From NCBI RefSeq assembly GCF_020889625.1, contig NZ_CP086380.1, positions 2,088,001-2,152,000 on the forward strand: a DNA stretch of 64,000 nt, in the 5' to 3' direction. The translations under genes and the position numbers were made by a program. This DNA is from Deinococcus radiophilus. Its GTDB lineage: Bacteria > Deinococcota > Deinococci > Deinococcales > Deinococcaceae. Below are positions 34,139 through 42,523 of this stretch, one piece after another (the stretch's first letter is position 1; every line of letters begins with the position of its first letter). Under the pieces are notes generated by a model. The model saw nothing but the letters and a program-made list of their open reading frames with translations. It did not search any database and was not told where the DNA came from.

Positions 34139-34834
34139 ATGAACATCATTCTCGTCCGCCATGCCCAGTCGGCCAACAACCTGCTGTACGACGAGACCGG
34201 CAGCAGCGAAGGCCGCCACGCCGACCCGCCCCTGACCGAGCTGGGCCACACCCAGGCGGCGGCGCTGGCCGACTTTGCCCGGACCGATGCCACCTGGCAG
34301 GGGGTGACGCACCTGTACTGCAGCCTGACCCGCCGCGCCGTGCAGACGGCGGCCCCGCTGGCCGCTGCTTTGGGCCTGGGCGTGCAGGGGCTGGCGCTGG
34401 CTTACGAGGCGGGCGGGCTGTTCCAGCGGGACGCCGAGGGTGTACCGCAGCCGGTGCCGGGCCTGACCCACGCGGAGTTGCTGGCCGAAAGTCCGGCCCT
34501 GCGCTGGCCGCCGGAGTTGCCCCCCCAGCAGCCCTGGGCGGGCGGCTTTGAGGAACAGGACCATGCGGTGCTGGGAGCGCGGGCCGCGCAGGTGGTTGCG
34601 GGCCTGCGGGAAGCGCACGGCTCAGGCGATACGCTGGCGCTGGTCACGCACGGGTATTTCACCCAGTTCCTGCTGCGCGAGTTCATCGGTCATGGAACGG
34701 CTTATTTTCGACTGGTGAACACCTCCACCACGCTGCTCACCCTGCCTGCCCCAGACGCGCCCGAGGACTGGGGACCGCTGGTGGGCTGGGTGGGCCGCTT
34801 TGACCACCTGCGCCCGGAACAGGTGAGCCACTAG
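34139..34834 (+). CDS. Histidine phosphatase family (phosphoglycerate mutase-like) protein
   Basis: 231 residues. The catalytic histidine is in IILVRHAQSANN (RHA instead of the common RHG). The partner acid region (HLYCSLTRRAVQTAAPLA) and the second histidine (ALVTHGYFTQFLL) are in place. Substrate is unknown. It is divergent from mazEF and shares its symmetric promoter element. Confidence 0.88.
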   Translation: MNIILVRHAQSANNLLYDETGSSEGRHADPPLTELGHTQAAALADFARTDATWQGVTHLYCSLTRRAVQTAAPLAAALGLGVQGLALAYEAGGLFQRDAEGVPQPVPGLTHAELLAESPALRWPPELPPQQPWAGGFEEQDHAVLGARAAQVVAGLREAHGSGDTLALVTHGYFTQFLLREFIGHGTAYFRLVNTSTTLLTLPAPDAPEDWGPLVGWVGRFDHLRPEQVSH

Positions 34835-34940
34835 TGGTTCATCTCTAAGCATCGTCTCAACGCGGGCAAAGGGGCTGGGGCGCATACTCGGAAGACAGAG
34901 CCAACCAGCCCCGAAGTACACCAGGCTCTAGGAGACTGTT

Positions 34941-35165
34941 ATGAAACTGAAAGCATCCACTTTGATGTACGCCCTCGGCTACGCTTCTATCGCTGTCAGC
35001 GCCTACCGTTATTTCGCAGGCGAGAGCAGTGACAACGAGCGCGACGGTCTGTTTGTGGGCCACTGGGCGCCCACCTTCTTTATTCTCGGTAAAGGCGCCG
35101 AGGACCGCGAAGTGCGCGGCCACCCCACCTGGTCGCTGGATTGGGAAAGCGGCCAAGACAAGTAA
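34941..35165 (+). CDS. Small conserved-looking protein with N-terminal hydrophobic segment
   Basis: 74 residues: a hydrophobic start (LMYALGYASIAVSAYRYF) and a polar tail ending SLDWESGQDK. AGGAG lies about 7 nt before the ATG and a terminator follows, so it is very likely a real monocistronic gene. No family recognised. Confidence 0.7.
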   Translation: MKLKASTLMYALGYASIAVSAYRYFAGESSDNERDGLFVGHWAPTFFILGKGAEDREVRGHPTWSLDWESGQDK

Positions 35166-35185
35166 AGTCTCAGGCCCAACGAAAA

Positions 35186-35214
35186 CCCCCGCAGCATTGG
35201 CGGGGGCTTTTTTT
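35186..35214 (+). terminator. Terminator of the 74-residue gene
   Basis: CCCCCGC (35186-35192) pairs with GCGGGGG (35200-35206), followed by C and seven T. Confidence 0.9.
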
Positions 35215-35392
35215 GGGACTGAGGGGCTGAACCAGGCCTGAGGTTCGCGGCCCGAGCCAGGCAGTTGCCCTGGCTGGCTGCGGCCCATGCTGTCGGTCTG
35301 ACGAAGGCGCTTCACTTTCCGGTCCCCTGCGTGGAAGGGCCTCAAGTGAACTTCAGCGGCTGCCCTGACCGTGGCGGCCCACCTATAAGGGC

Positions 35393-35926
35393 TTATTCCT
35401 GGGGGACGGGTCGGCGCATCAGCAGATCCGTCTGGGCGTCACTGCCCACCATAAAAATGTGCTGCCCAAAGCGTTCAAAGCCCCAGCGCTCATAGAAGCG
35501 AATGGCGCGTCCATTGTGCTCCCACACGCCCAGCCAGACGCAATTCAGGCCATGGTCGCGGGCCACCTGCAGCGTCTGTTCCATCAGCTGCGCCGCCGCG
35601 CCAGTGCCCTGGCCCTGCGGCAGCACATAAATCCGCTGCAGTTCCAGCGCCTGTGGCAGATCCACCTCGTCACTGAATGAGCCGGGCAGGTTGAGCCGCA
35701 GATACCCCAGGTCATCGCCTGCGTCGTCGGTCAGCAGGTAATGCAAGCTGCCGGCGTGGGCCACCTCCTGCGCGATGCGGTCTGGGGCAAAGTTGGTGTC
35801 CAGAAACATCTGGAGGTCAGCCGGGTCGTTGCTCTCGGCAAAGGTGAGCGTAAAAGTTTCCCGTCCGATGGCGACCAGGCGGGAAATCGCTGGGGCGTCG
35901 TCTGGCTGCACACGGAGCAGGGGCAT
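35393..35926 (-). CDS. GNAT family N-acetyltransferase
   Basis: 177 residues. The fold runs from RVQPDDAPAISRLVAIGRETF through ALELQRIYVLPQGQGTGAAAQLMEQTLQVA (acetyl-CoA loop QGQGTGAA) to LGVWEHNGRAIRFYERWGFERFG. This resembles the PaiA/spermidine-type branch. TAGATT ends 6 nt before the ATG. Substrate not determined. Confidence 0.86.
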   Translation of the reverse strand: MPLLRVQPDDAPAISRLVAIGRETFTLTFAESNDPADLQMFLDTNFAPDRIAQEVAHAGSLHYLLTDDAGDDLGYLRLNLPGSFSDEVDLPQALELQRIYVLPQGQGTGAAAQLMEQTLQVARDHGLNCVWLGVWEHNGRAIRFYERWGFERFGQHIFMVGSDAQTDLLMRRPVPQE

Positions 35927-36017
35927 GGCTGGAATCTAGCAGACGGGACTGCCGGGAACGCTCGCTGCAAAAAGGCCGGAAAGCCCTGAAGCTCTCCGAC
36001 CTCTGGCTCTGTGGCCC

Positions 36018-36464
36018 TCAGTACAGCGTCTGCAGATAATTGTGAATGGCTTCCAGCTGCGCGTCCTCGGCGGGGGCGCCGTCCAGCCCGGTATCGGCGA
36101 AGTGGGGCATGACGGTGGCCAGCTCGCGGCCATCCGGGGTCACACCGTGCAGCGTGGCCTGGGTGAACTCGGCCAGGGTCCAGCCCGCTGCGGTTTGCAG
36201 GTTGGGGCCGACGCCGCCTTCACCTGCCGCGCCGTGGCAGCCGCCGCAGTTGCCCACGAACAGTTGCTGACCATTGGCAGGCTGGGCGTCGGTTTCGGTC
36301 ACGGCGGCCATACTGGCCCCAGCGCCGCGCCCCTCGGGAAAGGGCTGATTGGCGATGCCCTGGCCCAGGCTGTAGGCCAGCCAGCCCAGCTGAATGGTGA
36401 GGATGATACCGAGGAGCCACATGGCCACTTCGGCGGGTTTAAAGCCCTGGTGTTCGTCGTTCAT
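36018..36464 (-). CDS. Membrane-anchored class I cytochrome c of the ba3 oxidase operon
   Basis: 148 residues. One N-terminal transmembrane helix (AMWLLGIILTIQLGWLAYSLG) anchors a haem domain with CGGCH (in FVGNCGGCHGAAGEGG) and an axial methionine in VMPHFADTGL. It lies just behind cbaA, so it is probably the direct electron donor to, or a subunit of, this oxidase. Confidence 0.9.
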   Translation of the reverse strand: MNDEHQGFKPAEVAMWLLGIILTIQLGWLAYSLGQGIANQPFPEGRGAGASMAAVTETDAQPANGQQLFVGNCGGCHGAAGEGGVGPNLQTAAGWTLAEFTQATLHGVTPDGRELATVMPHFADTGLDGAPAEDAQLEAIHNYLQTLY

Positions 36465-36494
36465 AGCGTCTCCGTGGATGGGGAAGGTTGGGGG

Positions 36495-38294
36495 TCAGTT
36501 GCGCCACAGCTGCCAGCCGGGAGCGCCCTGCATGTTGGTGATCATCGGCAGCAAGACCGGCAGGTACACCAACAGCACGATAATCAGGCCCAGCACGCCC
36601 AGCGCCAGCAACGGCTCGGTCAGACGTACCAGTGGGCTGGCGCTGGCCAGGTCCTCACCCGCACCGCTGATGGCGGGGCTGTAGGGAATCGGCACGTTTT
36701 CGCCGTCCTGTACGGATTTGCTGAACACCATCTTGAAAAAGACATAGAAGAACATCAGGCCACCAATAAGCAGCAAGACGCCGCTTATGCCAGTCAGCAG
36801 CCTGGGAACGGCGACGTTCATGGCTTCGTACACTTCGGGCTGCGACACGGCGCTGACCTGGGCGCGGCGCGGCACACCCATCAGGCCCTGCCAGTGCATC
36901 CCCACGGCAAAGAGAATCATGCCCCAGAACCAGACCCACTGGCTCCAGCGGGCCAGGCGGGGGCTGGGCAGGGGTTTGCCCAGCAGGTGCGGAATCAGCC
37001 AGAAGCTGACGGCCATGAAGGTCATGGTGGTGGCCGTACCGACTGTGATGTGAAAGTGACCCGGAATCCAGGCGGTGTTGTGAACCACCGGCGCAAAGGC
37101 CTGCGAAGCGTTGACGATGCCACCTGCGCCGCCAGGAATAAAGCTGATCATGCTCAGCGTGATGCCCACAAAGACCGGGTTTTCCCAGGGCAAGCGGCGA
37201 ATCCAGCCCACCACGCCGCCGCCGCCGCGTGCGCGGGCCGCGTCCTCCAGGGCCGCCGCCACGCTAAAGGCCGTCAGCAAACTGGGGATGGCCACCAGAA
37301 AGGTCAGGAACATGTGGATGATCTTCCAGGTGTTGTCGATGTTGGGGTTGGCAAATTGGTGGTGCAGGCCCACGCCCACGCCGTTCAGCAAAAACAGCAC
37401 GAAAGCCAGCCGGGTCAGCGGCTCGGAGGCCAGCCGTCCGCCCGCGTGCCGGGGCAAGAAGGCGTACCAGGCGATGTAGGCGGGCAGCAGCCAGAAATAC
37501 ACGATGGCGTGGCCCGTCCACCAAAAGAGGGTCCGGGCGATGAGGGGGTCAATGGTGGCGGTGACCGGGCCGCCAGCGCGGGTCTGGAGCCAGGTCTGCA
37601 CCGACCAGGGCACCAAAAACAGCAGTGCCTCGGCCACCAGCCCCAGTGAGGCGATGAACCACATCAGCCAGGTGGCCACACTCATGTGGGCGACCAGCGG
37701 TGTCACTCGGCCGGGGTTCTGCCGTTTCCATTGCAGCCAGGTGTAGACCACCTGGGCCAGCACGCCCCAGCTGGCGGCCACGAAGATACTGGCCCCGATA
37801 TAAAACAGTGGCGTGCCCATCATGGGCGGGTAAAGGGTATACAGCACGGTGGCGTCGTTCAGCAGCAGCGCGGCGGCAGTCAGGACCAGGCCCAGTGTCA
37901 TGACGATGTAGGTGCCCCAGGCAAATTTGGTGTTGATCCGCATGCCCAGGTCACGGACGGGCAGGTAAAGCATCCAGCCGCTGATAAAGAACTGCGTAAA
38001 GACCAGCGCGTTCAGGACGCCGTGCAGGGTCAGGCCCTGGTAGTAGGACTTGACCAGCAAGCGCAGCAGCTGGTTGTCGTAGACGTTGATTCCGGCGTAG
38101 TTCAGGGCCTGGAGGGGGCCGATCAGCACGCCGATCAGCAGCGCCACGAAAGCGGTGATGACATAAGCAGCGGTCACGCCTTTGAGGCTGGCCAGATAGG
38201 CGCGGTCAGTGACGGCGGGGGCTACGCGAGCCGGGGTGTTGTGAAGGTCGGCCCCGGCGGCGGCGGTCCCGGTATGAGGGTGGAGGGTGGTCAC
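36495..38294 (-). CDS. cbaA: ba3-type cytochrome c oxidase subunit I
   Basis: 599 residues, about 13 hydrophobic segments. Haem and copper ligands visible: GLTLHGVLNALVFTQFF (low-spin haem His), WWTGHAIVYFWLLPAYIAWYAF (CuB His and the cross-linked Tyr region), GVGLHHQFANP (CuB His pair) and PGHFHITVGTA (haem ligands). This is the heme-copper B family, as in Thermus ba3, which favours low oxygen. It overlaps the subunit II gene by 4 bp. Confidence 0.95.
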   Translation of the reverse strand: MTTLHPHTGTAAAGADLHNTPARVAPAVTDRAYLASLKGVTAAYVITAFVALLIGVLIGPLQALNYAGINVYDNQLLRLLVKSYYQGLTLHGVLNALVFTQFFISGWMLYLPVRDLGMRINTKFAWGTYIVMTLGLVLTAAALLLNDATVLYTLYPPMMGTPLFYIGASIFVAASWGVLAQVVYTWLQWKRQNPGRVTPLVAHMSVATWLMWFIASLGLVAEALLFLVPWSVQTWLQTRAGGPVTATIDPLIARTLFWWTGHAIVYFWLLPAYIAWYAFLPRHAGGRLASEPLTRLAFVLFLLNGVGVGLHHQFANPNIDNTWKIIHMFLTFLVAIPSLLTAFSVAAALEDAARARGGGGVVGWIRRLPWENPVFVGITLSMISFIPGGAGGIVNASQAFAPVVHNTAWIPGHFHITVGTATTMTFMAVSFWLIPHLLGKPLPSPRLARWSQWVWFWGMILFAVGMHWQGLMGVPRRAQVSAVSQPEVYEAMNVAVPRLLTGISGVLLLIGGLMFFYVFFKMVFSKSVQDGENVPIPYSPAISGAGEDLASASPLVRLTEPLLALGVLGLIIVLLVYLPVLLPMITNMQGAPGWQLWRN

Positions 38295-38905
38295 GGTGCG
38301 GTCTCCTGGGTTGCAGTCTGGGCGGTGGTCGCTGGGGCATTGACCGTCGGAACGTCGGTGCCTGCTGGCTCCACGATGATTTTGTTGATCATGTTGTGGT
38401 GGCCGATGCCGCAGTACTCGTAGCAGATGACGTTGTATTCGCCGGGCGTGTCAAAGCTGGACTTGAAGCTGGCCACCTGACCGGGCATCAGGTCCACGTT
38501 GATGTTGGTCCCGTGCACGTAGTAGCCGTGAACCACGTCCTGCGCGGTGACATGAAAGGTCACGTCGCGGCCTGCGGGCACCCGCAGAAACGGTGGATCA
38601 AAGGCAAAAGCCTTGGCGACCACGATGGCCTGATACGAGCCGTCGTCCTGGAGGTACAGCCCTGGCTTGCCGAAGGCGGTGGCCTGCAAGTTGGCCGGGT
38701 CCACGCGGCCATTGGTGACCCCGGCCAGGTGGTTGTGTCCGGCGGTGTTGTCCTGCGTCAGTGGGGAGGTTCCGCTGACCAGGCTGGCCATCACTCCCAC
38801 AAACAGCACCAGCTGAATCAGCAGGCCGATCACCAGCCAGATGTTCTCGTAGATGCTCAGGCTGTGGTGTTCCAGCCGGGGCGCGGTGCGCAGAGGGCGG
38901 GTCAT
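38291..38905 (-). CDS. cbaB: ba3-type cytochrome c oxidase subunit II (CuA)
   Basis: 204 residues. One N-terminal transmembrane helix (ENIWLVIGLLIQLVLFVGVMASL) and a periplasmic cupredoxin domain. The CuA ligands are in ICYEYCGIGHHNM (C-x3-C-x3-H-x2-M), with an upstream histidine in VVHGYYVHGTNINVD. It receives electrons from cytochrome c and overlaps cbaA by 4 bp. Confidence 0.95.
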   Translation of the reverse strand: MTRPLRTAPRLEHHSLSIYENIWLVIGLLIQLVLFVGVMASLVSGTSPLTQDNTAGHNHLAGVTNGRVDPANLQATAFGKPGLYLQDDGSYQAIVVAKAFAFDPPFLRVPAGRDVTFHVTAQDVVHGYYVHGTNINVDLMPGQVASFKSSFDTPGEYNVICYEYCGIGHHNMINKIIVEPAGTDVPTVNAPATTAQTATQETAP

Positions 38906-38906
38906 C

Positions 38907-39095
38907 TCAGGCCCTGCCTTGCTGCACGCCCAACACCAGCATCCACAGGAACACGATGTTCAGGAAAAGGAAGGCCACCACCGCGATGGTTCCAAGCGGC
39001 ACCACTGGCCGAGTAGGGGAGCGCCCTACGGTGTCCTGGGAGAGTGCCGACGGCGGCGCGGTCTGCGGCTCCAGATATTTCTGCTCTGTACTCAT
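38907..39095 (-). CDS. Small single-helix subunit of the ba3 oxidase (IIa-like)
   Basis: 62 residues: a Pro/Ser-rich N-terminus and one transmembrane helix (LGTIAVVAFLFLNIVFLWMLVLGV). Position before cbaB and the single helix match subunit IIa of the Thermus ba3 oxidase, though that protein is only about 34 residues. GGAGG lies 5 nt before the ATG. Confidence 0.75.
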   Translation of the reverse strand: MSTEQKYLEPQTAPPSALSQDTVGRSPTRPVVPLGTIAVVAFLFLNIVFLWMLVLGVQQGRA

Positions 39096-39441
39096 GGGAA
39101 CCTCCGAAAGAATGTGGCGGCAGCCGGAGCTGCTCGCACTGAATTTATCAAATTCTCAGGACTTTCACAGGACAATTTACTTCGTGCCTAACGCTATTTC
39201 AGATATTCTAGATGGCAAAACTTCAAGCAAATAAACAGTCTAAAATGAAGGCGTTACCAGAGCGTTACAGGCTATGGATGCATCGGTGGGTATGGGTTGC
39301 TCATCCCCCTGACGCTGGGGAGTTGCGGGTCTGTGGCGGCACGGCGGCCACGCGATTCGTCTCCTGGCCTGACGGTTCTATCCAGCATTCCCACCCGGCT
39401 TCCATATGGTCCTCAGGCGGGGGCGGCATACTGGAGGAGTG
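39096..39441. other. Intergenic region upstream of the oxidase operon
   Basis: 346 bp, AT-rich between 39140 and 39250. It carries the palindrome GAATTT-ATC-AAATTC (39141-39155) about 45 bp before the oxidase operon, a candidate operator. The right end has GGAGGAGTG before the S41 gene. I see no gene in it. Confidence 0.5.
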
Positions 39442-40812
39442 ATGGGTCAGCGCCCGGTGTGGAAAGCTGCCGGAGTCCGCTGGACCGCCGGGTGGTTGGT
39501 GCTGGTTCTGTGGAGCGCGGGCCTGGCCCAGACCGCTGTGCAGCCGCGGGCAATCCCGGCCCTCCCGCCTCAGCAGCAGGTGCAGCCTGCTCCCGAAGTG
39601 TCGGCAGCGCAGCAGGCCTTTAGCGAGGTGGCGGCTCAGCTGCTGGGGGAGTACGGTGGTCTGTCAGCTGTTGACCGTCAGGCGCTGATCCGTGAGTACC
39701 AGGGGCGGCTGGACGCGGTCTGCCAGGCCCAGGGTCCACGCTGCGCTGCCGACACTGCCTATCCGGTGATTGAGGCACAGCTGACCGCGCTGGGCGACCC
39801 GCACACTTTCTTGCAGTGGCCGGACGAGTATCAGGAATTTCTGAGCAGTGCGCTGGGCGGGGACCGCGTGCAGTACGGTGTCAAGCTGGCCGATTTGGAC
39901 GGTGAACGGCGACTGGTGACGGAAGTGATCCCAGGGAGCGCCGCCGCCCAGGCTGGACTGCGCCGGGGAGATGTGCTGCTGACGCTAAACGGTGTGGCCT
40001 ACACCTATCGTGCGCTGACGGATGCGCGTGAGGCGAGTCAGGCCGTGCGACTGGGGGTGGATCGCCAGGGTCAGCGCCTGAGTGTGTCGCTGCAAGCGGC
40101 CCGCACCTCCGCCGCCGAGTTGCCCCGGCTGAGCTGGGTGGGCGAGCGGGGCCGCACAGCCCTGATCCGCATTCCCACTTTCCTGGCTGGGGGCCGGGTG
40201 GCGGTGGCCGTACACCGCCAGGTCGCCTGGGCACAGGCGCGTGGCGCGGACGGTGTGGTGGTCGACCTGCGTGGCAACGCGGGCGGCAGCCTGCTGGAGT
40301 GTGACCTTGCCGCCAGCGCCTTTGTGCCCCGCTTTGAGCGCGTGTCGCAGAGTGCGGACGGCCCGCAGCAGATGGTGGTGCAGGGCGGCCAGCGCCGGGA
40401 CGATGCCCAACTGATCGGAGCGGTGCCCGCGCCGCAGCTGTGGCGTGGGCCACTGGCGGTGCTGGTGGACCAGAGCAGCGCTTCGTGTGCCGAGTTCTTC
40501 GCTTATGAGGTGCAGCGTGCTGGGGTGGGGCAGGTGGTCGGTGAAGCGACGGCGGGCGTCGGCAATACGGCCACCCGCGTCTATGCCGTGACCGGGGGTG
40601 CAGGTTTGCAGATGACCGTGCTGCACTACGCCAAGCCTGGTGGTGTGGCCTATCCGGTGCGGGTGCAGCCTGACCTGACCGTGCAGAGCGGTGAAGCCTT
40701 CCTTCGCGCACTGGCCCAGGGGCGCGACTTGACGCTGGAGGCCGGACTGCAGGCCCTCCGTAGCCAGCCGCGTCATGGACTGGCCAGCACCGACGCCGCC
40801 GTGGGTGAATAG
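39442..40812 (+). CDS. S41-family (C-terminal processing-like) peptidase with PDZ domain
   Basis: 456 residues. A signal peptide (LVLVLWSAGLAQT) sends it out. An N-terminal helical part ends in LGDPHTFLQ; a PDZ domain spans about residues 145-210 (LVTEVIPGSAAAQAGLRRGDVLLTLNG); the S41 core has RIPTFL, DLRGNAGGSLLE and VDQSSASCAEFFAYE with the catalytic serine. The lysine of the Ser-Lys dyad (GxxTxGKG) is not present: the text is GEATAGVGNTA. It may use another base or be inactive. GGAGGA precedes the ATG. Confidence 0.87.
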   Translation: MGQRPVWKAAGVRWTAGWLVLVLWSAGLAQTAVQPRAIPALPPQQQVQPAPEVSAAQQAFSEVAAQLLGEYGGLSAVDRQALIREYQGRLDAVCQAQGPRCAADTAYPVIEAQLTALGDPHTFLQWPDEYQEFLSSALGGDRVQYGVKLADLDGERRLVTEVIPGSAAAQAGLRRGDVLLTLNGVAYTYRALTDAREASQAVRLGVDRQGQRLSVSLQAARTSAAELPRLSWVGERGRTALIRIPTFLAGGRVAVAVHRQVAWAQARGADGVVVDLRGNAGGSLLECDLAASAFVPRFERVSQSADGPQQMVVQGGQRRDDAQLIGAVPAPQLWRGPLAVLVDQSSASCAEFFAYEVQRAGVGQVVGEATAGVGNTATRVYAVTGGAGLQMTVLHYAKPGGVAYPVRVQPDLTVQSGEAFLRALAQGRDLTLEAGLQALRSQPRHGLASTDAAVGE

Positions 40813-41018
40813 AGGCTGCGCCCGGAACAGCCGTGGAGATGGTCGTATCTTCACGGCTGTTCTGCGAGTAGGGCGAGCAGGCACGGACGCGATGAGGCCC
40901 TAGCTCATGTTCTGGATGGCGTCTAGAGTACTAGGCAGCCAGGGTAAGCGGTGACAAAGAGGGGTGGGCTGGGCGAGAAGCCGGCGGGTTCTTCCGTTTC
41001 CCCCTTTGACGGCCTGCC

Positions 41019-42254
41019 CTATTCATTGGCCGACTGCGCTGCTTGCTCAGCGGTCGGCACGTCCCGTAAGGCCCAGCGCAGGGCGATGACCGTGAGCAGG
41101 CCAGTCACCATCAGCAGCAGCCAGGGCAACTGGGGGTGGCCCAGTGCTTGCCCAAAGTCCACCAGGCTGCCGCCCAGCAGGTTGCCCAGTGCGCCGCCGA
41201 CCCCCAGGCTGAGCGAGCTGAACCCGAAATAGCTGCCGGCCAGTGCAGGCGGAGCCAGCCGGGAGACCAGGGTCTGCTGGGTGGGAAAGACCAGCATGGT
41301 GCCCAGTGAGTACAGCGCGGCGCAGGCCAGCAGCGCCGTAAAGGTCTGTGCGAATCCCATCAGTCCCAGGGACACGGCGGTCAGGCTGACGGCCACCGTG
41401 AGGACGGTACGCGCAGGCCAGTGGGCCGAGGTCCAGCGCAGGAGCGGATATTGCAGCAGCACCGCCAGGCCGGCATTCAGCGCATACAGCGGCCCGGTGG
41501 CCCCAGTGCCGCCCAACTCTACCGCCCGCAGCGTCACCGCCACATTCAGCTGGGTGCTGAGCAAAAAATACCCGATCAGGGCCAGCGTGAAGCGCACCAA
41601 ACGTGGGTCGGTTACGGCGGCCCGCAGGCCGTCCAGCCCCCCGCTCCCGGCCTGCGGCTGGATGTTCGGTAGTGACCGCAGAATCAGCCAGCACAGCACA
41701 TAGGCCGACGCACTGATCAGTGCCGCCACCGAAAAGCCCAGCCCGATCATCAGTGCCCCCAGCAGCGGCCCCAGCACCATGCCCAGGTTGCCCGCCACGC
41801 TGAGCAGGCTAAACAGCTGCGGGCGGTATTCCGGCCGGGTCAGGGCGGTAATGGCAGCGCTTTTGGGGGCATCGAAGAGTGCGCCGCCCAGGCCTGCGAT
41901 CAGCCCCGCCAAGAGCAGCGCCCAGAAGCTGCCCGAAAAGGCCATCGCCGCAAATCCGGCCGCCCGCAGCAAGCAGCCCCACAGGATCAGTCGCCGGGGG
42001 CCGATTCGGTCGGCCCAGGCCCCGCCCAACACGGTCAGCCCTTGCTGGGTCAGTTGCCGCACGCCCAGGACAGCCCCGACTGCCCCGGCAGCCCAGCCCA
42101 GGCCACCCACGAAATGTACGGTGACCAGTGGGATAATCAGGAAAAATCCGGCCCACATCAAAAAAGTGCTGACGATCAGGGCCCACTGTGCCCCGCTGAG
42201 CTGCCGCAGGGAGAAAGGTTCAGGCTCAGGGGCAGCGGGCGTGGGAAGGGTCAT
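41019..42254 (-). CDS. MFS transporter (drug/metabolite efflux type)
   Basis: 411 residues from MTLPTPA. About 12 hydrophobic segments with MFS signatures: GVRQLTQQGLTVLGGAWADRIGPRRLILWG after helix 2 and LFDAPKSAAITALTRPEYRPQ in the central region, similar to MdtH-type exporters. The frame extends upstream, but the family start and hydrophobic core favour this ATG. Substrate unknown. Confidence 0.85.
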   Translation of the reverse strand: MTLPTPAAPEPEPFSLRQLSGAQWALIVSTFLMWAGFFLIIPLVTVHFVGGLGWAAGAVGAVLGVRQLTQQGLTVLGGAWADRIGPRRLILWGCLLRAAGFAAMAFSGSFWALLLAGLIAGLGGALFDAPKSAAITALTRPEYRPQLFSLLSVAGNLGMVLGPLLGALMIGLGFSVAALISASAYVLCWLILRSLPNIQPQAGSGGLDGLRAAVTDPRLVRFTLALIGYFLLSTQLNVAVTLRAVELGGTGATGPLYALNAGLAVLLQYPLLRWTSAHWPARTVLTVAVSLTAVSLGLMGFAQTFTALLACAALYSLGTMLVFPTQQTLVSRLAPPALAGSYFGFSSLSLGVGGALGNLLGGSLVDFGQALGHPQLPWLLLMVTGLLTVIALRWALRDVPTAEQAAQSANE

Positions 42255-42523
42255 AGCTGAGGTCCAGCCTAGAGCAGCGGGCCGGGAGCCTTTGTGCATC
42301 TGAAAAGGAACAAAGGCAAAGTGTGGCAAGAAGGAAGCTGCCGTGCAAGACCTGTGTAGGCGTGGCTGCGACAACGACTTCGTGTTCACGGCTGTTCGTG
42401 TTCATGGCTGAAGGGGCTGCCGGAACTACGCGGCGAGGACCTCCTGTCTGCGGTCATGAACAGGGTTTAGCTAATGTTCTGATGTCCCGTGACTCACGGC
42501 ATGGAATCGCTACACTGAATGTT

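Noticed and set aside
36042..37649. 535-codon plus-strand frame opposite cbaA
   Set aside because: Composition is Gln/His/Gly-rich without any motif; cbaA on the other strand has all metal ligands.
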